Positions 1 to 7,279 are shown, numbered from the stretch's first letter. The stretch: 64,000 nucleotides of DNA from Cytobacillus sp. FSL H8-0458 (GCF_038002165.1 NZ_JBBOBR010000001.1:310001-374000), one strand, 5' to 3'. Made by a program: numbers and translations. Notes: a model not told the origin generated them from the letters alone.

Positions 1-1
1 C

Positions 2-181
2 ACCATGGATTCAGTCATTGAACAATATGTAAATGTTGTGCGGCCAATGCATAATCAATTTATTGAGCCGACGAAAAGATATGCTGACATCATTATTCCT
101 GAAGGCGGGCATAATTACGTGGCCATCGATTTAATGGTCACAAAAATTCAAACAATTCTTGAACAAAAGTCATTTTTATGA
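2..181 (+). CDS. udk: Uridine kinase, C-terminal fragment (cut by window start)
   Basis: Only the last 59 codons are present, in the frame beginning at base 2 and ending with TGA at 179-181. The tail reads through [20 protein letters not shown] and a following [11 protein letters not shown] segment, which I recognise as the conserved C-terminus of uridine kinase, the salvage enzyme phosphorylating uridine and cytidine to UMP/CMP in the cytoplasm. Its position directly upstream of greA matches the B. subtilis order udk-greA. A hairpin ends the transcript about 130 bases downstream. The N-terminal P-loop lies outside the window, so catalytic integrity cannot be judged. Confidence 0.9.
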   Translation, partial: TMDSVIEQYVNVVRPMHNQFIEPTKRYADIIIPEGGHNYVAIDLMVTKIQTILEQKSFL

Positions 182-312
182 AACAATAGCATTGAAAATG
201 TTCTATAGGACTTATCCTTTTACCGAATGGCTGTGTAAGATCCATTACTTACCCGGTTCATAATAACCGCCAGCTAAATCTTTCAGAGCCAATCAATAGA
301 AAAAGATGATCT

Positions 313-350
313 GCGCGCCCTTTAACAAAGGACGCGCTCCTGTTCATTTT
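313..350 (+). terminator. Putative terminator after udk
   Basis: An 11-bp stem with one G-U pair (313-323 with 327-337) and a three-base loop is followed by a T-rich stretch (TCCTGTTCATTTTCTT). The stem is strong but the T-run is broken, so termination may be partial. Confidence 0.55.
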
Positions 351-431
351 CTTGAAAATATGATAAAAAGAAGTACATACATTATAGAACACATACTTTT
401 AAAGAATGTGTAATTCGAAGGAGTGAAGGTT

Positions 432-908
432 TTGGCTACAGAAAAGGTTTTCCCAATGACACAGGCAGGTAAAGAAAAACTTGAGCAGGAACTTGAATAT
501 TTAAAATCGGTTAAACGCAAAGAAGTGGTTGAACGTATAAAGATCGCAAGAAGCTTCGGAGACCTTTCCGAGAACTCAGAATATGATTCAGCGAAAGAAG
601 AGCAGGCATTTGTTGAGGGCCGGATTACCACTCTTGAAAATATGATCCGCAATGCAAAGATCATCCAAGAGGAAGAAATGGCCGGAGATATTGTTGGACT
701 TGGCCGTTCCGTTACGTTCGTAGAGCTTCCGGATGGAGACGAAGAAACTTACACTATCGTAGGAAGTGCCGAGGCGGATCCTTTTGAAGGAAAAATCTCA
801 AACGATTCACCAATTGCTAAGAGCCTGATTGGGCGTACAGTTGGAGACGAAGTGACCGTTCAGACTCCTGGAGGAGAAATGAACGTACGCATTGTTTCCA
901 TTAAATAA
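432..908 (+). CDS. greA: Transcription elongation factor GreA
   Basis: A 158-aa cytoplasmic factor that rescues backtracked RNA polymerase by stimulating transcript cleavage. The N-terminal coiled coil (about residues 5-75) carries the acidic tip in [20 protein letters not shown]. The C-terminal FKBP-like domain ends in VQTPGGEM. Length fits the family (157 aa in B. subtilis). I place the start at TTG 432, because the RBS AAGGAG (418-423) sits 8 bases upstream and the protein then begins [11 protein letters not shown], as in relatives; an in-frame GTG at 423 overlaps the RBS. A terminator immediately downstream separates it from pbpI. Confidence 0.96.
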   Translation: MATEKVFPMTQAGKEKLEQELEYLKSVKRKEVVERIKIARSFGDLSENSEYDSAKEEQAFVEGRITTLENMIRNAKIIQEEEMAGDIVGLGRSVTFVELPDGDEETYTIVGSAEADPFEGKISNDSPIAKSLIGRTVGDEVTVQTPGGEMNVRIVSIK

Positions 909-932
909 GAATAGCTGGTTTGAAATCAGAAA

Positions 933-964
933 ACCTCGTCAAGACTTTTGACGAGGTGTTTTTT
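933..964 (+). terminator. greA terminator overlapping the pbpI RBS
   Basis: A perfect 10-bp stem (933-942 with 948-957, loop GACTT) is followed by G and six T residues. The 3' arm contains GAGGTG, the RBS of the next gene, and the T-run ends directly at its ATG (965). Confidence 0.85.
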
Positions 965-2758
965 ATGTGGAGAAAAAGAGCAGTTGGCTGGCTAATTGTT
1001 AGTTTCATTATTCTTTGTTTTTTAATGGGAAGGCTTATACAGCTGCAGCTTGTTTCAACAGAGCATTTTACAGGCAGGAAAATCAACCTTTTGGAAGCGA
1101 GTGTCCGGCAGCGGTCCCAGGAAATGATTATCGATGCCGGGAGAGGGGATTTTCTTGATCGCAGCGGTAATCCCATGACATTTGAAAATAAATCTGTTCT
1201 TATATTATTCCCTTTCCTCGCAAGAATGGATTGGGATATAAAAAAAATATCTGAAATTACGGGTGCTTCGGAGTATTCTTTGCGGCATTCTGTTGAGAAT
1301 GCAAAAGAACCTTTTGCATTTGGAAGTCCGGAGCCCATTCAGCTGTCTTACGATCAAATGGATAAAATCAATGACTTGAAAATTCCGGGTGTCTTTGCTG
1401 TTGAAAAGAAATACAGCCGCTCCGAAAAACCTGCATCCCAGCTAATTGGTATTACCGGTCAAAATCAGGACGTCCTTAATGAAAGGTACCCGGACAAAGA
1501 TCTGTCTCCTGACACAATGATCGGCATTACTGGTATGGAGAAGAGCTTTGATGAATTTCTGCTTCCTGAAGGGGCATCAAAACTTGTTTATCATGTGGAT
1601 GGAACAGGCGGGCCCCTGTTTGGAATCGATGTAAAATATGTTGAGCCGGCAAATCCCTTTTATCCTGTCAATATTAGGACAACTTTGGACTACGATTTGC
1701 AGATGATGGCTGAAAAATTGGCGGATCAGCATGGGATAAAAAAAGGCGGTATTGTACTTCTTGATATAGATACTAATTCAATTTTGGCAATGGTGTCGCG
1801 TCCATCGCTTAATAAACATAATCCATTTGATGAAGAAAGCAGAGGGACGATTAATCATATGATTAAACAGCAGATCATGGGATCGGTTTTTAAAACGGTG
1901 GTCGCCGCAGCCGCAATTGATCATGGTCTGGACGATCCTAAGAGGCAATTTGACTGCAGCAGGAAAATAAATGGGGAACCAGATCTTAAATATCAGCATG
2001 GCATGCTGAATTTCGATGAGAGCTTTGCCAGAAGCTGTAATAATACATTTGCTTCCATTGCTAAGGAATTAAAAGATATTAACCCGGATCTCCTTGAGGA
2101 ATATGCGGAAAAACTGTCATTAATAGGTCCTGTAAGCTGGGAGGGGGATATTTATCACTTCAGCGATTTTAAACAGCTTCAGGACGAAGAAAAAGGAAGG
2201 GTGTTTCTGTCTGAAGATGCTAAAAAAGACAGTAATTTTGCAGGCCTGACAGGGATTGGGCAGCATGAAGTGAGGGCTACTCCACTCGCTGTTGCCAACA
2301 TGATGGCAACTATAGCCAAAGGAGGAGAGAAAGAAATGGTCCGGGTTGCGTCAGAAATTGAATATAAAAACAGTACATCTCTTATAGAATTCGAGAAACA
2401 GAAGCTGCAGGGAGAAATAATTGCCCCGTTTACCGCTATGAAGCTTCAAAGGCTGCTAAGGGAAGTAGTAATCAATGAAGATGGGACCGGCCGATGGTTT
2501 AAAGAACTTCCTTACGAAGTTGCAGGCAAATCCGGCACTGCAGAAACAGGCATAATGGCAGATGGAAAGCAGCTTCACAATAAATGGTTCGCTGGTTATT
2601 TCCCATATAAAAATCCAAAATATGCCCTTGTAACTGTAAACTTGGAAGTTACTGAAGACACAGGAGGAGTGAATTCGCTCTTTGCTGATATTGTGAAAGA
2701 AATCTATAACTATAATCATAAACAAGAAACTCCTCCATTGGGCTCTGCAGACCAGTAA
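965..2758 (+). CDS. pbpI: Class B penicillin-binding protein PBP4b (PbpI/YrrR)
   Basis: A 597-aa membrane-anchored peptidoglycan transpeptidase. One N-terminal helix (about residues 8-28) is followed by the PBP dimerisation domain and the transpeptidase domain. All three active-site motifs are visible: S307-V-F-K310, S357-C-N359 and K522-S-G524. The ATG at 965 is chosen because GAGGTG lies 6 bases upstream; reading upstream to a TTG at 920 would translate through the greA terminator. In B. subtilis the orthologue is a mother-cell (sigma-E) gene co-transcribed with yrrS, and yrrS follows here after 222 bases. The RBS sits inside a terminator stem, which may limit readthrough translation. Confidence 0.93.
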   Translation: MWRKRAVGWLIVSFIILCFLMGRLIQLQLVSTEHFTGRKINLLEASVRQRSQEMIIDAGRGDFLDRSGNPMTFENKSVLILFPFLARMDWDIKKISEITGASEYSLRHSVENAKEPFAFGSPEPIQLSYDQMDKINDLKIPGVFAVEKKYSRSEKPASQLIGITGQNQDVLNERYPDKDLSPDTMIGITGMEKSFDEFLLPEGASKLVYHVDGTGGPLFGIDVKYVEPANPFYPVNIRTTLDYDLQMMAEKLADQHGIKKGGIVLLDIDTNSILAMVSRPSLNKHNPFDEESRGTINHMIKQQIMGSVFKTVVAAAAIDHGLDDPKRQFDCSRKINGEPDLKYQHGMLNFDESFARSCNNTFASIAKELKDINPDLLEEYAEKLSLIGPVSWEGDIYHFSDFKQLQDEEKGRVFLSEDAKKDSNFAGLTGIGQHEVRATPLAVANMMATIAKGGEKEMVRVASEIEYKNSTSLIEFEKQKLQGEIIAPFTAMKLQRLLREVVINEDGTGRWFKELPYEVAGKSGTAETGIMADGKQLHNKWFAGYFPYKNPKYALVTVNLEVTEDTGGVNSLFADIVKEIYNYNHKQETPPLGSADQ

Positions 2759-2980
2759 ACAAATATGGTATAGTGTAACTTTCCGTATACTGCTGTCGTC
2801 CATTTAATTGCCGCGAGTACAGGTGTCCATAGGTTATTTCTTTTAACATAACCTGATTCCATGTTAGAATGTTGACAGCCGCTGTTTGGGCAATAGCCCT
2901 TGTGCGGATGGGGGTAAATAATTTCTACTCATTTTTTATTAAACCTATAAGTCTGATAATAGATTGGGGAGGAGAAAGTC

Positions 2981-3646
2981 TTGAAAGGGAATAACAGAGA
3001 ATCCCGTTTTGGAAAACGGGAAAAAAGAAAAAAAACCAATATCATCTTAAATAGCCTTATTGCACTTGTCATCATCCTTATTATTGTTGTATCAGCCAAA
3101 ATATTCTTAGGCGGTAATAATGACCAGGCACTTCCTGCCGATGAACAGACAGCATCTGAATCGAAGCAAAATGAGAAAAACAAGGAAGATAATGGCAATG
3201 ATATAGAGCGAAACAAGGATAAAGGCGAAGAGAAAGCAGATAAAGAGTCTGAAGAAGAAGAAAAAGAAACAGAAGAGAATGCTGAAGAGGAGCCTGAAGA
3301 AGATAAAGAACAAGTCGTAACAGAAGGCGGAAGCGGGCCTGACGTTGAAAAAACGATTGAAAATCCAGCATGGAAACCAGTCGGAACCTCTCAAACCGGA
3401 GAGCATACTGCTGTCTACGATCAAAATCATGCAGATTGGCAGGAAATGCTCAGTGCCATTTCTTATGCTACAGGTGTTGATCAGGGCAATATGACTGTTT
3501 GGTTCCTTGGGAATAATGGGCCAAACAGCTCTGTTGGGACAATTTCCACAAAAGATCAAAGTGAGAAGTACCGTGTCTATATAGACTGGGTTGACGGAGA
3601 AGGATGGAAGCCATCCAGAGTAGAGGTCTTAAATGAAATAAATTAA
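2981..3646 (+). CDS. yrrS: YrrS family membrane protein (DUF1510)
   Basis: A 221-aa protein with a basic N-terminus, one transmembrane helix (about residues 20-43), a long Glu/Lys-rich low-complexity stalk (about residues 55-115) and a folded C-terminal DUF1510 domain of about 100 residues, predicted outside the membrane. The start is TTG 2981 with a GGGGAGGAG RBS 6 to 8 bases upstream. It is the neighbour of pbpI in B. subtilis, where the pair is expressed in the mother cell; the biochemical function is unknown. A strong bidirectional terminator follows. Confidence 0.85.
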   Translation: MKGNNRESRFGKREKRKKTNIILNSLIALVIILIIVVSAKIFLGGNNDQALPADEQTASESKQNEKNKEDNGNDIERNKDKGEEKADKESEEEEKETEENAEEEPEEDKEQVVTEGGSGPDVEKTIENPAWKPVGTSQTGEHTAVYDQNHADWQEMLSAISYATGVDQGNMTVWFLGNNGPNSSVGTISTKDQSEKYRVYIDWVDGEGWKPSRVEVLNEIN

Positions 3647-3648
3647 TT

Positions 3649-3679
3649 AATAAGGACGCCAAGGCGTCCTTATTTTTTT
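3649..3679. terminator. Bidirectional terminator between yrrS and yrzA
   Basis: A 12-bp inverted repeat (3649-3660 with 3663-3674) is followed by T residues to 3679 on the plus strand. On the minus strand the A/T flank also supplies a U-tract, so it can serve both convergent genes; the yrzA stop codon lies inside it. Confidence 0.85.
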
Positions 3680-3876
3680 GCTTTAAAGTGGACTACCGCC
3701 GAGAAATAAGTCCTTCCATTCTCATCAAGATGCATTTGATGCGATACATGGTGGACAGATAATAGGATGGCTTTATTATGCTCAATCTGTAAATTTATCT
3801 TCCTTTCAAGCTCCTTTATAGTAGGCGCCTCATAAAACTCAACCTTATCTTCTATCAAATCAAACTGGAAATTCAT
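3670..3876 (-). CDS. yrzA: DUF2536 small protein YrzA
   Basis: A 68-aa soluble protein on the minus strand, read from its second ATG at 3876 because the AGGGGG RBS lies 7 bases from it but only 4 from the ATG at 3879. I recognise the DUF2536/YrzA family from its length, the internal segment IEDKVEFYEAPTIKELERKI and its location between yrrS and mtnN as in B. subtilis. No catalytic motif or membrane segment is visible, and the function is unknown in the family. Confidence 0.75.
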   Translation of the reverse strand: MNFQFDLIEDKVEFYEAPTIKELERKINLQIEHNKAILLSVHHVSHQMHLDENGRTYFSAVVHFKAKK

Positions 3877-4088
3877 CATGATTCCCCCTTCCCTTCGATA
3901 CTATCTTTTATTTTATGGGGTGAGTTTTAGTCTGGCAACTTTCAAAACCTGAGAGGTTAATGCATGAATTATTTACGAATATGGCAAACATCCCGTCTAT
4001 GATGGTAGAATAGAGTTTGCATAAATCATATGGGCATGCTATTACCAGGAAGTAATCAAAGCATAGAAAATCAGAAAGAGGTTTTAAA

Positions 4089-4793
4089 ATGAAAATAGCT
4101 ATTATCGGAGCAATGGAAGAGGAAGTTACTTTACTTAGAGATAAAATAGAAGATAAGCACCAGGAAACTATTGCCGGATGCGAGTTTACAGCAGGGAAAA
4201 TGAATAGCGCGGATGTTGTGCTGCTCCGTTCTGGAATAGGCAAAGTAAATGCAGCGATGTCGACTGCCATCCTTTTGGAGCGGTACAAGCCGGATTATGT
4301 CATTAACACCGGTTCAGCTGGAGGATTTAATCCTGAACTGAATGTAGGAGATACGGTAATTTCGACTGAGGTTAGACATCATGATGTAGACGTGACCGCT
4401 TTTGGCTACGAATATGGACAGGTACCTCAATTGCCTGCAGCATTCGAAGCCGATCACAGCCTCGTGCAGATTGCTGAAGCATGCGCCAGGGAAATTGGGG
4501 ATATTCAGGTTGTCAGAGGGTTAATTGCCACCGGTGACTCTTTCATGAATGATCCGGCAAGAGTGGATTATATCCGTGATAAATTTACAGACCTTCAGGC
4601 AGTAGAAATGGAAGCAGCAGCGGTTGCGCAGGTTGCTCATCAGTTTGGGACTCCTTTTGTTGTCATCCGTGCCCTGTCAGACATAGCAGGAAAAGAATCC
4701 GATGTTTCATTTGAGCAATTTTTGGAGAAGGCAGCACTTCATTCTGCTACACTTGTAATGAAGATAGTAGATGCCATTAAGAATAACAAATAA
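4089..4793 (+). CDS. mtnN: 5'-methylthioadenosine/S-adenosylhomocysteine nucleosidase
   Basis: A 234-aa cytoplasmic enzyme that removes adenine from MTA and SAH, feeding methionine salvage and the activated methyl cycle. The catalytic residues expected for the family are present: E12 (in GAMEEEV), E175 (in VEMEAAAVA) and D198 (in ALSDIAG). Length is normal. In B. subtilis mtnN lies in the yrrT-mtnN-mccA-mccB-yrhC operon; here it is alone upstream of yrhC, without the SAM methyltransferase or the methionine-to-cysteine genes. Confidence 0.96.
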   Translation: MKIAIIGAMEEEVTLLRDKIEDKHQETIAGCEFTAGKMNSADVVLLRSGIGKVNAAMSTAILLERYKPDYVINTGSAGGFNPELNVGDTVISTEVRHHDVDVTAFGYEYGQVPQLPAAFEADHSLVQIAEACAREIGDIQVVRGLIATGDSFMNDPARVDYIRDKFTDLQAVEMEAAAVAQVAHQFGTPFVVIRALSDIAGKESDVSFEQFLEKAALHSATLVMKIVDAIKNNK

Positions 4794-4921
4794 AAAAGGT
4801 CAGGCGCTTGTACATGAATCAGCTTTTCCCTTTTTTTCCAATCTTACATTATTTACATCACCTTCACGCTTGCTAAGTATGTTAAAGTAGAATTATAGTC
4901 TTTCTTAGAAGGTGATAATAA

Positions 4922-5182
4922 ATGATGAACGAAGCAAAGCACTTATATGAAAAAATGGTGGATTTCAAGCGGTTTGCAATTTCAATGCTCGCTGTCGGAT
5001 CGTTTTTTTACATTGGTTTAATTATCCCTGACACAGCAAATACAGTTTCTGATTTATATATAATGGCTGGATCTTCTTCAGCTTTCCTAATAGGCTCAAT
5101 CCTTTTCTTTATCCTTTCCAAGCGATGCAGAACGAAATTGAATGAAACGGATGAAGGCCAGGAATACCTCATGAGAAAATAA
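4922..5182 (+). CDS. yrhC: YrhC-like small membrane protein
   Basis: An 86-aa protein with two predicted transmembrane helices (about residues 17-37 and 50-65) and a charged tail. The first or second of two tandem ATGs (4922 or 4925) may be used; AAGGTGAT lies 5 and 8 bases upstream respectively. Family recognition rests on the VDFKRFAISMLAVGSFFYIG motif and on the B. subtilis position downstream of mtnN/mccAB. Function is unknown. A very strong terminator closes the unit. Confidence 0.7.
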   Translation: MMNEAKHLYEKMVDFKRFAISMLAVGSFFYIGLIIPDTANTVSDLYIMAGSSSAFLIGSILFFILSKRCRTKLNETDEGQEYLMRK

Positions 5183-5190
5183 TGAAAAAA

Positions 5191-5216
5191 ACGCCCGGAT
5201 TCCCGGGCGTTTTTTT
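5191..5216 (+). terminator. Terminator after yrhC
   Basis: An 8-bp G+C-rich stem (5191-5198 with 5203-5210), four-base loop and seven T residues make a canonical intrinsic terminator. Confidence 0.95.
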
Positions 5217-5254
5217 CATAAATTAAAATTCTTAATAAAAATGAATAAAAAAGG

Positions 5255-5283
5255 TTTACAAACTGCATAATCGTGGATATAAT
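5255..5283 (+). promoter_or_regulatory. Near-consensus sigma-A promoter of the small-gene cluster
   Basis: TTTACA (5255-5260), a 17-base spacer and a perfect TATAAT (5278-5283). Transcription would start near 5290, about 20 bases before an optimal AAGGAGGT RBS at 5309. This is one of the best promoters in the window and serves only very small reading frames. Confidence 0.8.
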
Positions 5284-5324
5284 TACCAGTGTAAGTGAAA
5301 ATTCTAAAAAGGAGGTCGAATGAA

Positions 5325-5405
5325 ATGATGCTAACTGCAATTGTATTAGAAACACAGCTAAATAAATATTGTACAAATTCGACCTACATGGAATGGATCG
5401 CTTAG
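5325..5405 (+). CDS. Unrecognised 26-aa peptide with structured RBS
   Basis: A short frame starting MMLTAIVLETQL and ending YMEWIA, preceded by a consensus promoter and AAGGAGGT (5309-5316, 8 bases from ATG 5325). An earlier ATG at 5320 opens a two-codon frame (Met-Lys-stop) that overlaps it. The bases 5313-5321, covering the RBS and first ATG, are exactly complementary to 5377-5385 inside the frame, so the start region can be hidden in a hairpin that translation would open. A terminator follows at 5435. I do not recognise the peptide; it may be a leader peptide or a small expressed protein. Confidence 0.5.
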   Translation: MMLTAIVLETQLNKYCTNSTYMEWIA

Positions 5406-5434
5406 ATTTACTTTATTGACATTATATATCCATG

Positions 5435-5465
5435 CCGCAGGGAGAATTGTGCCCTGCGGTTTTTT
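5435..5465 (+). terminator. Terminator after the 26-aa frame
   Basis: An 8-bp stem CCGCAGGG/CCCTGCGG (5435-5442 with 5452-5459) followed by six T residues. It would end a transcript of about 175 nt from the promoter at 5255. Confidence 0.88.
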
Positions 5466-5480
5466 ATGCCTAAATGGCAG

Positions 5481-5513
5481 GCCGCTGGGAGTATATCTCT
5501 TTGCGGCTTTTTT
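5481..5513 (+). terminator. Second, weaker terminator upstream of yrzI
   Basis: GCCGC (5481-5485) pairs with GCGGC (5503-5507), with a possible inner GAG/CTC pairing, followed by six T residues. It lies 16 bases after the first terminator, so readthrough into yrzI would have to pass both. Confidence 0.5.
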
Positions 5514-5554
5514 GTGCCTTTTGGCAGGATATGAAAGAGGAGGTGGAATATCTA

Positions 5555-5695
5555 ATGACATTAAATATCTTATTTTTGACAGTCACGATAAAAAAACGTC
5601 ACGTATCAGCAGAAGATGTTGTTCGTGAACAAATGGCTAAAAAAATTATTGAACAAAATCGTGATCGTCAATTCTCTATTTATCGTCCATTTTAA
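5555..5695 (+). CDS. yrzI: YrzI family small protein
   Basis: A 46-aa protein with a hydrophobic start (MTLNILFLTVTIKKR) and a polar, probably helical tail ending in SIYRPF. The start is ATG 5555, behind GAGGAGGTGG (5537-5546). I recognise the YrzI family, described as small proteins often found in tandem in Bacillus; the location beside yrhC also agrees. Function is unknown. A second frame 270 bases downstream (5824) begins with a related sequence, consistent with tandem duplication. Confidence 0.75.
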   Translation: MTLNILFLTVTIKKRHVSAEDVVREQMAKKIIEQNRDRQFSIYRPF

Positions 5696-5732
5696 TTTCA
5701 GTGACAAAAAATCAAGAAAGGTGGTTTGTTAA

Positions 5733-5792
5733 ATGATTTACATTTTACAAGGACGTCAGGCAATTTTCTGGGTGGAGAAAGATTCCACCTAA
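5733..5792 (+). CDS. Unrecognised 19-aa peptide
   Basis: ATG 5733 follows GAAAGGTGG (5716-5724) with 8-base spacing and encodes MIYILQGRQAIFWVEKDST, then TAA. The good RBS and the position between yrzI and the yrzI-like frame support translation, but a frame this short could occur by chance. No family is recognised. Confidence 0.35.
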   Translation: MIYILQGRQAIFWVEKDST

Positions 5793-5823
5793 CAAAGCTG
5801 TAACCGGTTAGGAGGTAAGAAGC

Positions 5824-5877
5824 GTGTCTTTGCATATTTTAATTTTAACCTTGAAATTCCGAAAAAAAAGGAACTGA
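5824..5877 (+). pseudogene. Short yrzI-like frame, possibly a frameshifted paralogue
   Basis: GTG 5824 lies behind AGGAGGT and reads (M)SLHILILTLKFRKKRN before TGA. The start resembles the adjacent YrzI beginning (MTLNILFLTVTIKKR). The match ends at a run of eight A residues (5862-5869). A -1 shift in that run would continue open to TAA 5946-5948, giving about 41 residues. It may be a decayed duplicate, a deliberately short peptide, or a programmed -1 frameshift gene; the sequence alone cannot decide. Confidence 0.4.
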
Positions 5878-5981
5878 TCCACTTGATGCGGATTAACAGA
5901 ATGTTCACATTCCTCCCATTTTCTGAAGCAAAAACCATGTTACATTAAAGAAAAGAAGGATTTAAAAAAGGGGTGTGGAAG

Positions 5982-6062
5982 ATGTTCTGGATCGTAATGG
6001 GATTGGTTGTGTGCGGTACTGTCGGCTGCATCATTTCTGCTGAGGTAAGCGTAACAGAGTAA
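5982..6062 (+). CDS. Unrecognised 26-aa single-helix membrane peptide
   Basis: ATG 5982 follows AAGGGGTG (5968-5975) with 6-base spacing. The peptide begins MFWIVMGLVVCGTVGCIIS and ends with a short polar tail (AEVSVTE); it is one hydrophobic helix with two cysteines. A strong terminator begins 18 bases after the stop, so it looks like a real last cistron. No family is recognised. Confidence 0.5.
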   Translation: MFWIVMGLVVCGTVGCIISAEVSVTE

Positions 6063-6080
6063 TATGAAATATTAAAAATA

Positions 6081-6115
6081 GGACTGACTTCCAGATTGAG
6101 AAGTCAGTCCTTTTT
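6081..6115. terminator. Strong terminator closing the small-gene cluster
   Basis: A perfect 10-bp stem (6081-6090 with 6101-6110) and five T residues. The 3' end of the convergent 54-aa gene runs into the stem; on the minus strand the downstream T-run is weak. Confidence 0.9.
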
Positions 6116-6268
6116 GTTCGGGTAAATCCAGAGAAATAGGACAATTACAGAAACTGCGATCAATATCAGCAAGGTCTTTAAAGAAAAACCTTCAAAAATA
6201 AACTTTGCAAGGCTGTCAAGAAAAACAATAAAAAATACGAGGGCTAAAATTATTCTCTGACCATTCAA
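6104..6268 (-). CDS. Putative 54-aa two-helix membrane protein
   Basis: Read on the minus strand from TTG 6268, with AGAGGT about 9 bases upstream. It starts MNGQRIILALVFFIVFLD, holds two hydrophobic helices (about residues 5-20 and 31-48) and ends WIYPNKKD inside the neighbouring terminator. There is no ATG or GTG in the open frame, so the TTG start is inferred. Hydrophobic pattern and RBS support a gene; no family is recognised. Confidence 0.5.
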   Translation of the reverse strand: MNGQRIILALVFFIVFLDSLAKFIFEGFSLKTLLILIAVSVIVLFLWIYPNKKD

Positions 6269-6534
6269 ATCATCAAGACCTCTTTCTTCCTGATTATTTA
6301 TATAACTTTAAACGGAGCTATGTATACCGCATGCCGGCGATAAAAATTATACCATGAATGATTATATCCTATCATCATAGCGAAAAGCTTTAATGAAGGT
6401 CTATTGGCTGAAAAAATGAGGGACGGAATTTTTTCTGAGGAAATTATCTGAATTGGACAGACAAAAACAACTCCATCCATACATAGGAATTAGTTATAGG
6501 CATTTTTGAACGCATTATAAGCGGGGGTGGAACG
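6269..6534. other. Intergenic region upstream of sigK
   Basis: 266 bases between the divergent 54-aa gene and sigK. Two TATAAT-like boxes occur on the minus strand near 6340-6370. A CATTATAAG element at about 6509-6517 on the plus strand resembles a sporulation -10 element, expected because sigK is a mother-cell gene, but no convincing -35 was seen. Confidence 0.3.
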
Positions 6535-7254
6535 ATGTCCGGTATTTTAACTGCACTCGGGTTTTTGGTTAAGGAGATAGTGTTTCTTGTATCTTATGTA
6601 AAAAATAATGCATTTCCTCAACCGCTGTCTCCTGCAGATGAAAAGAAATACCTGCGTTTGATGGCTGCAGGCGATTCGCATGCCCGTAATATGCTTATTG
6701 AACATAATCTAAGGCTGGTTGCCCATATTGTAAAGAAATTCGAAAATACAGGAGAGGATTCCGAGGATCTGATTTCAATTGGGACAATCGGACTGATAAA
6801 GGCCATCGAGAGCTATTCGGAAGGGAAAGGCACAAAGCTTGCCACCTATGCAGCCCGCTGTATTGAGAATGAGATACTGATGCACTTGAGGGCACTGAAG
6901 AAGACTAAAAAAGATGTATCCCTTCATGATCCTATCGGGCAGGACAAAGAAGGCAATGAAATATCTCTTATTGATGTTCTTAAGTCGGAATCTGAGGATG
7001 TTATTAATACGATTCAGCTAAATATGGAGCTGGAAAAGGTGAAGGAGTACATTGATGTTTTAGATGACAGAGAAAAAGAAGTCATTGTCGGCAGGTTCGG
7101 ACTTGACCTGCAAAAAGAAAAAACACAAAGAGAAATTGCCAAAGAGCTTGGCATCTCAAGAAGTTATGTCTCCAGAATTGAAAAGAGAGCATTAATGAAA
7201 ATGTTTCATGAGTTTTATCGGGCGGAAAAGGAAAAAAGGAAAAATAACAGCTAA
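6535..7254 (+). CDS. sigK: Sporulation RNA polymerase sigma factor SigK (uninterrupted)
   Basis: A 239-aa mother-cell sigma factor for late sporulation genes. The first about 20 residues form the hydrophobic pro-sequence ([19 protein letters not shown]) removed by the SpoIVFB protease in relatives. Region 2 ([20 protein letters not shown], then [14 protein letters not shown]) and region 4 with its helix-turn-helix ([18 protein letters not shown]) are intact. In B. subtilis the gene is split by the skin element at an AATGA core near codon 112; here AATGA is at 6868-6872 (codon 112) and nothing is inserted. RBS GGGGGTGG precedes ATG 6535. Confidence 0.97.
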   Translation: MSGILTALGFLVKEIVFLVSYVKNNAFPQPLSPADEKKYLRLMAAGDSHARNMLIEHNLRLVAHIVKKFENTGEDSEDLISIGTIGLIKAIESYSEGKGTKLATYAARCIENEILMHLRALKKTKKDVSLHDPIGQDKEGNEISLIDVLKSESEDVINTIQLNMELEKVKEYIDVLDDREKEVIVGRFGLDLQKEKTQREIAKELGISRSYVSRIEKRALMKMFHEFYRAEKEKRKNNS

Positions 7255-7279
7255 AGGGACAGTTTGACTGTCCCTTTAG
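7251..7279. terminator. Inverted repeat between convergent sigK and lipoprotein gene
   Basis: A perfect 13-bp stem (7251-7263 with 7267-7279) with loop TTG. The T-run is poor on the plus strand but good on the minus strand, so it mainly suits the minus-strand gene. Confidence 0.75.

Noticed and set aside
920..964. Upstream TTG start for pbpI
   Set aside because: It would translate through the greA terminator, and the better RBS serves ATG 965.
3081..3559. Long minus-strand frames opposite yrrS
   Set aside because: They mirror the Glu/Lys-rich repeat of yrrS as Leu/Phe-rich sequence; codon shadow with no start signals.
5416..5628. 70-aa plus-strand frame across the two terminators
   Set aside because: It runs through both terminator hairpins and overlaps yrzI in another frame; the shorter frames have the RBSs.
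6298..6480. 60-aa minus-strand frame upstream of sigK
   Set aside because: No RBS, poor protein-like composition and overlap with the sigK control region; taken as chance.
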